Position numbers and translations under genes: made by a program. Shown here one piece after another: positions 62,520 to 64,000 of a stretch of DNA of 64,000 nucleotides. A model generated the notes under the pieces. The model saw only the letters and a list, made by a program, of their open reading frames with translations. It was not told where the DNA came from and did not search any database. The DNA comes from Actinomyces sp. AC-20-1. Its GTDB lineage: Bacteria > Actinomycetota > Actinomycetes > Actinomycetales > Actinomycetaceae. The stretch lies in NCBI RefSeq assembly GCF_023369555.1, contig NZ_JACJVC010000017.1:1-64000 (forward strand), written 5' to 3'. Within the stretch, counting starts at the first letter, position 1. The number at the start of each line of letters is the position of its first letter.

Positions 62520-64000
62520 TCAGTCCTCCTCGGGGACGAAGCCCGCGTCGAGGATGCCGACGAGGTTGGCGACGCGCTCGTCGAGCGTGCGGCCCAGGCC
62601 CTGGGGCGTGATCGTGTTGGTCAGCGAGATGCCGTCCAGGGCGTCGTTGTAGTCGAGCTTGCCCACGGAGAGCATGGAGGCGACCATGCCGTGCGTGTCC
62701 ATGCCGTTCTCCGGGTTGGCGCCGGGGGAGAAGGGCGTGCCCTTCTGGTGGCCGGAGGGGAAGGAGCCGGTGGCGCGGCCGTAGACGACGTTCGAGGTGA
62801 TCGTCAGGACGGACTGCGTCGGGATGGCGTCGCGGTAGAAGGGCTGGGCCTTGATCTTGGCCATGATCGTGTGGACCACGGTGGCGGCGATGTCGTCGGC
62901 GCGGTCGTCGTCGTTGCCGTAGATCGGGAAGTCGCCCTCGGTGACGTAGTCGACGACGAGGCCGGTCTCGTCGCGCACGGGGGTGACCTTGGCGTACTTG
63001 ATGGCGCTCAGGGAGTCGGCGACGATGGACAGGCCGGCGATGCCGCAGCCCATGGTGCGCACGATCTCGGAGTCGTGCAGCGCCATCTCAATGGACTCGT
63101 AGGCGTAGCGGTCGTGGCAGTAGTGGATGATGTTGAGCGCCTCGACGTAGGTGCCCACGACCCAGTCGAGCATCTTCTCGTACTTGTCCCAGACCTCGTC
63201 GAAGTCGAGCGGGCCGTCGCCCTCGATGCCGGGCAGGCCGGTGACGATCTGCTTGCCGCTCATCTCGTCGCGGCCGCCGTTGATGGCGTACAGCAGGGCC
63301 TTGGCGGAGTTGACGCGGGCGCCGAAGAACTGCATCTGCTTGCCCACGCGCATCGGGGACACGCAGCAGGCGATGGCGGCGTCGTCGCCCCAGTGGTCGC
63401 GGATCTGCTCGTCGGCCTCGTACTGGATGGAGGAGGTCGTGATGGAGATGAGGGCGCAGAAGTCCTTGTAGCCCTGCGGGAGCCTCTCGTCCCAGAAGAT
63501 CGTGATGTTCGGCTCCGGGGCGGGGCCGAGGTTGCGCAGCGTCTGGAGCAGGCGGAAGGAGGTCTTGGTGACCAGCGAGCGGCCGTCCTCGCCGAAGCCG
63601 GCGTCGGACCAGGTGGCCCAGTACGGGTCGCCGGAGAAGATCTGGTCGTAGTCGGTGGTGCGCAGGAAGCGGGTGATGCGCAGCTTCATGACGATGTTGT
63701 CGATGAGCTCCTGGGCGCGGGACTCGTCGATGAGGCCGGCCCTGAGGTCGCGCTCGAAGTAGATGTCGAGGAAGGCCGACAGGCGGCCGATCGACATGGC
63801 GGCGCCGTCCTGGGACTTGACCGAGGCGAGGTAGGCGAAGTAGGTCCACTGGACGGCCTCGTGGGCGTCCTTGGCCGGGCCCGAGATGTCGAAGCCGTAG
63901 GACTGGGCCATGTTCTTGAGCTTCTTGAGGGCCTTGACCTGCTCGGAGTGCTCCTCGCGGTAGCGGGCCCAGTGCTCGGAGAAGGGCTGGTCCGCCACGG
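62520..64000 (-). CDS. pflB: Pyruvate formate-lyase core subunit lacking the glycyl radical domain (5-prime end outside window)
   Basis: At least 492 C-terminal residues are visible; the gene begins beyond the right edge, since the family core is about 700 residues and the GTG at 63998 is internal. The catalytic Cys pair is in IACCVSPMRVGKQMQFFGAR, with YGRATGSFPSGHQKGTPFSPGANP and NDALDGISLTNTITP further on. It stops after LVGILDAGFVPEED, just where single-chain enzymes continue into the glycyl radical domain. It converts pyruvate and CoA to acetyl-CoA and formate in fermentation. The stop is clean, with no sign of a frameshift into the next gene. Confidence 0.92.
   Translation of the reverse strand, partial: VADQPFSEHWARYREEHSEQVKALKKLKNMAQSYGFDISGPAKDAHEAVQWTYFAYLASVKSQDGAAMSIGRLSAFLDIYFERDLRAGLIDESRAQELIDNIVMKLRITRFLRTTDYDQIFSGDPYWATWSDAGFGEDGRSLVTKTSFRLLQTLRNLGPAPEPNITIFWDERLPQGYKDFCALISITTSSIQYEADEQIRDHWGDDAAIACCVSPMRVGKQMQFFGARVNSAKALLYAINGGRDEMSGKQIVTGLPGIEGDGPLDFDEVWDKYEKMLDWVVGTYVEALNIIHYCHDRYAYESIEMALHDSEIVRTMGCGIAGLSIVADSLSAIKYAKVTPVRDETGLVVDYVTEGDFPIYGNDDDRADDIAATVVHTIMAKIKAQPFYRDAIPTQSVLTITSNVVYGRATGSFPSGHQKGTPFSPGANPENGMDTHGMVASMLSVGKLDYNDALDGISLTNTITPQGLGRTLDERVANLVGILDAGFVPEED

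Noticed and set aside
62160-62520. Split PFL as a simple frameshift of one gene
   Set aside because: The core ends cleanly, the 114-base spacer is not protein-like and contains a hairpin, and the small gene has its own ATG and weak ribosome site.

Overview
The window is chromosomal DNA of a very GC-rich actinobacterium, most likely a member of the Actinomycetaceae (Actinomyces or Schaalia type). The evidence is the extreme GC content, the frequent GTG starts, TGA as almost the only stop codon, and actinobacterial gene orders: aroC-aroK/B with mltG-ruvX-alaS-rarA; thrS-HIT-pgsA-acyltransferase-pimA; yebC-ruvCAB-yajC-secDF-apt-rel; and DUF3000-rnd. An anaerobic-type pyruvate formate-lyase and FemAB plus ATP-grasp peptidoglycan-bridge genes fit the same group. 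No phage, plasmid, IS element or CRISPR array is visible.

Layout. 1-8451: shikimate pathway (fused aroK-aroB, aroC, aroE) run in one direction with mltG, ruvX and alaS, with 4-base stop/start overlaps at most junctions. 8637-11680: rpsD, a TauE/SafE permease and rarA. 11790-15355: an MMPL exporter, a YciO/Sua5-type protein, and an AT-rich regulatory patch before a striking His/Cys-rich metal-binding protein. 15459-20190: aspS and, divergently, a DEAD-box helicase with an acidic N-tail and a 4 x 60 bp RGG repeat. 20344-23651: two tandem Kef-type antiporters. 23623-26346: a damaged, apparently chimeric dynamin-like/YfjP-like GTPase. 26361-32212: hisS, an MBL hydrolase, a frameshifted methyltransferase, a TDT transporter and an ABC-F ATPase. 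32474-44867: a DUF349 protein, an AbiEi-like protein, rel, apt, secDF (with a 43-base poly-G tract upstream of secD), yajC, ruvBAC and yebC. 45121-53159: a Nudix hydrolase, a PrsW protease and the phosphatidylinositol mannoside/PI-phosphate locus ending in thrS. 53242-57120: two FemAB transferases flanking an ATP-grasp ligase and tRNA-Gly/tRNA-Val genes, a probable peptidoglycan cross-bridge locus. 57360-59239: DUF3000 and RNase D. 59383-64000: a sulfide:quinone oxidoreductase gene broken by two amber codons behind a CsoR/CstR-like palindrome, then a pyruvate formate-lyase operon whose glycyl-radical domain is a separate 81-residue gene.

Genes that appear to work together: AroKB, AroC and AroE make chorismate; RuvA, RuvB and RuvC resolve Holliday junctions behind a LexA-like box; YajC, SecD and SecF support protein export; PgsA, PimA and the acyltransferase make PI-type lipids; the Fem/ATP-grasp set probably builds the interpeptide bridge; PflB core, GrcA-like subunit and PflA form the anaerobic pyruvate cleavage system.

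Nine genes (aroC, rarA, the MMPL gene, the Sua5-like gene, hisS, the MBL gene, rel, DUF3000, AbiEi-like) have a -10-like hexamer exactly six bases before the start codon, which is what leaderless transcripts need. Several genes carry frameshifts or stops (GTPase, methyltransferase, SQR). Together with the poly-G tract this leaves open whether some lesions are assembly errors, so those calls should be read with that in mind.
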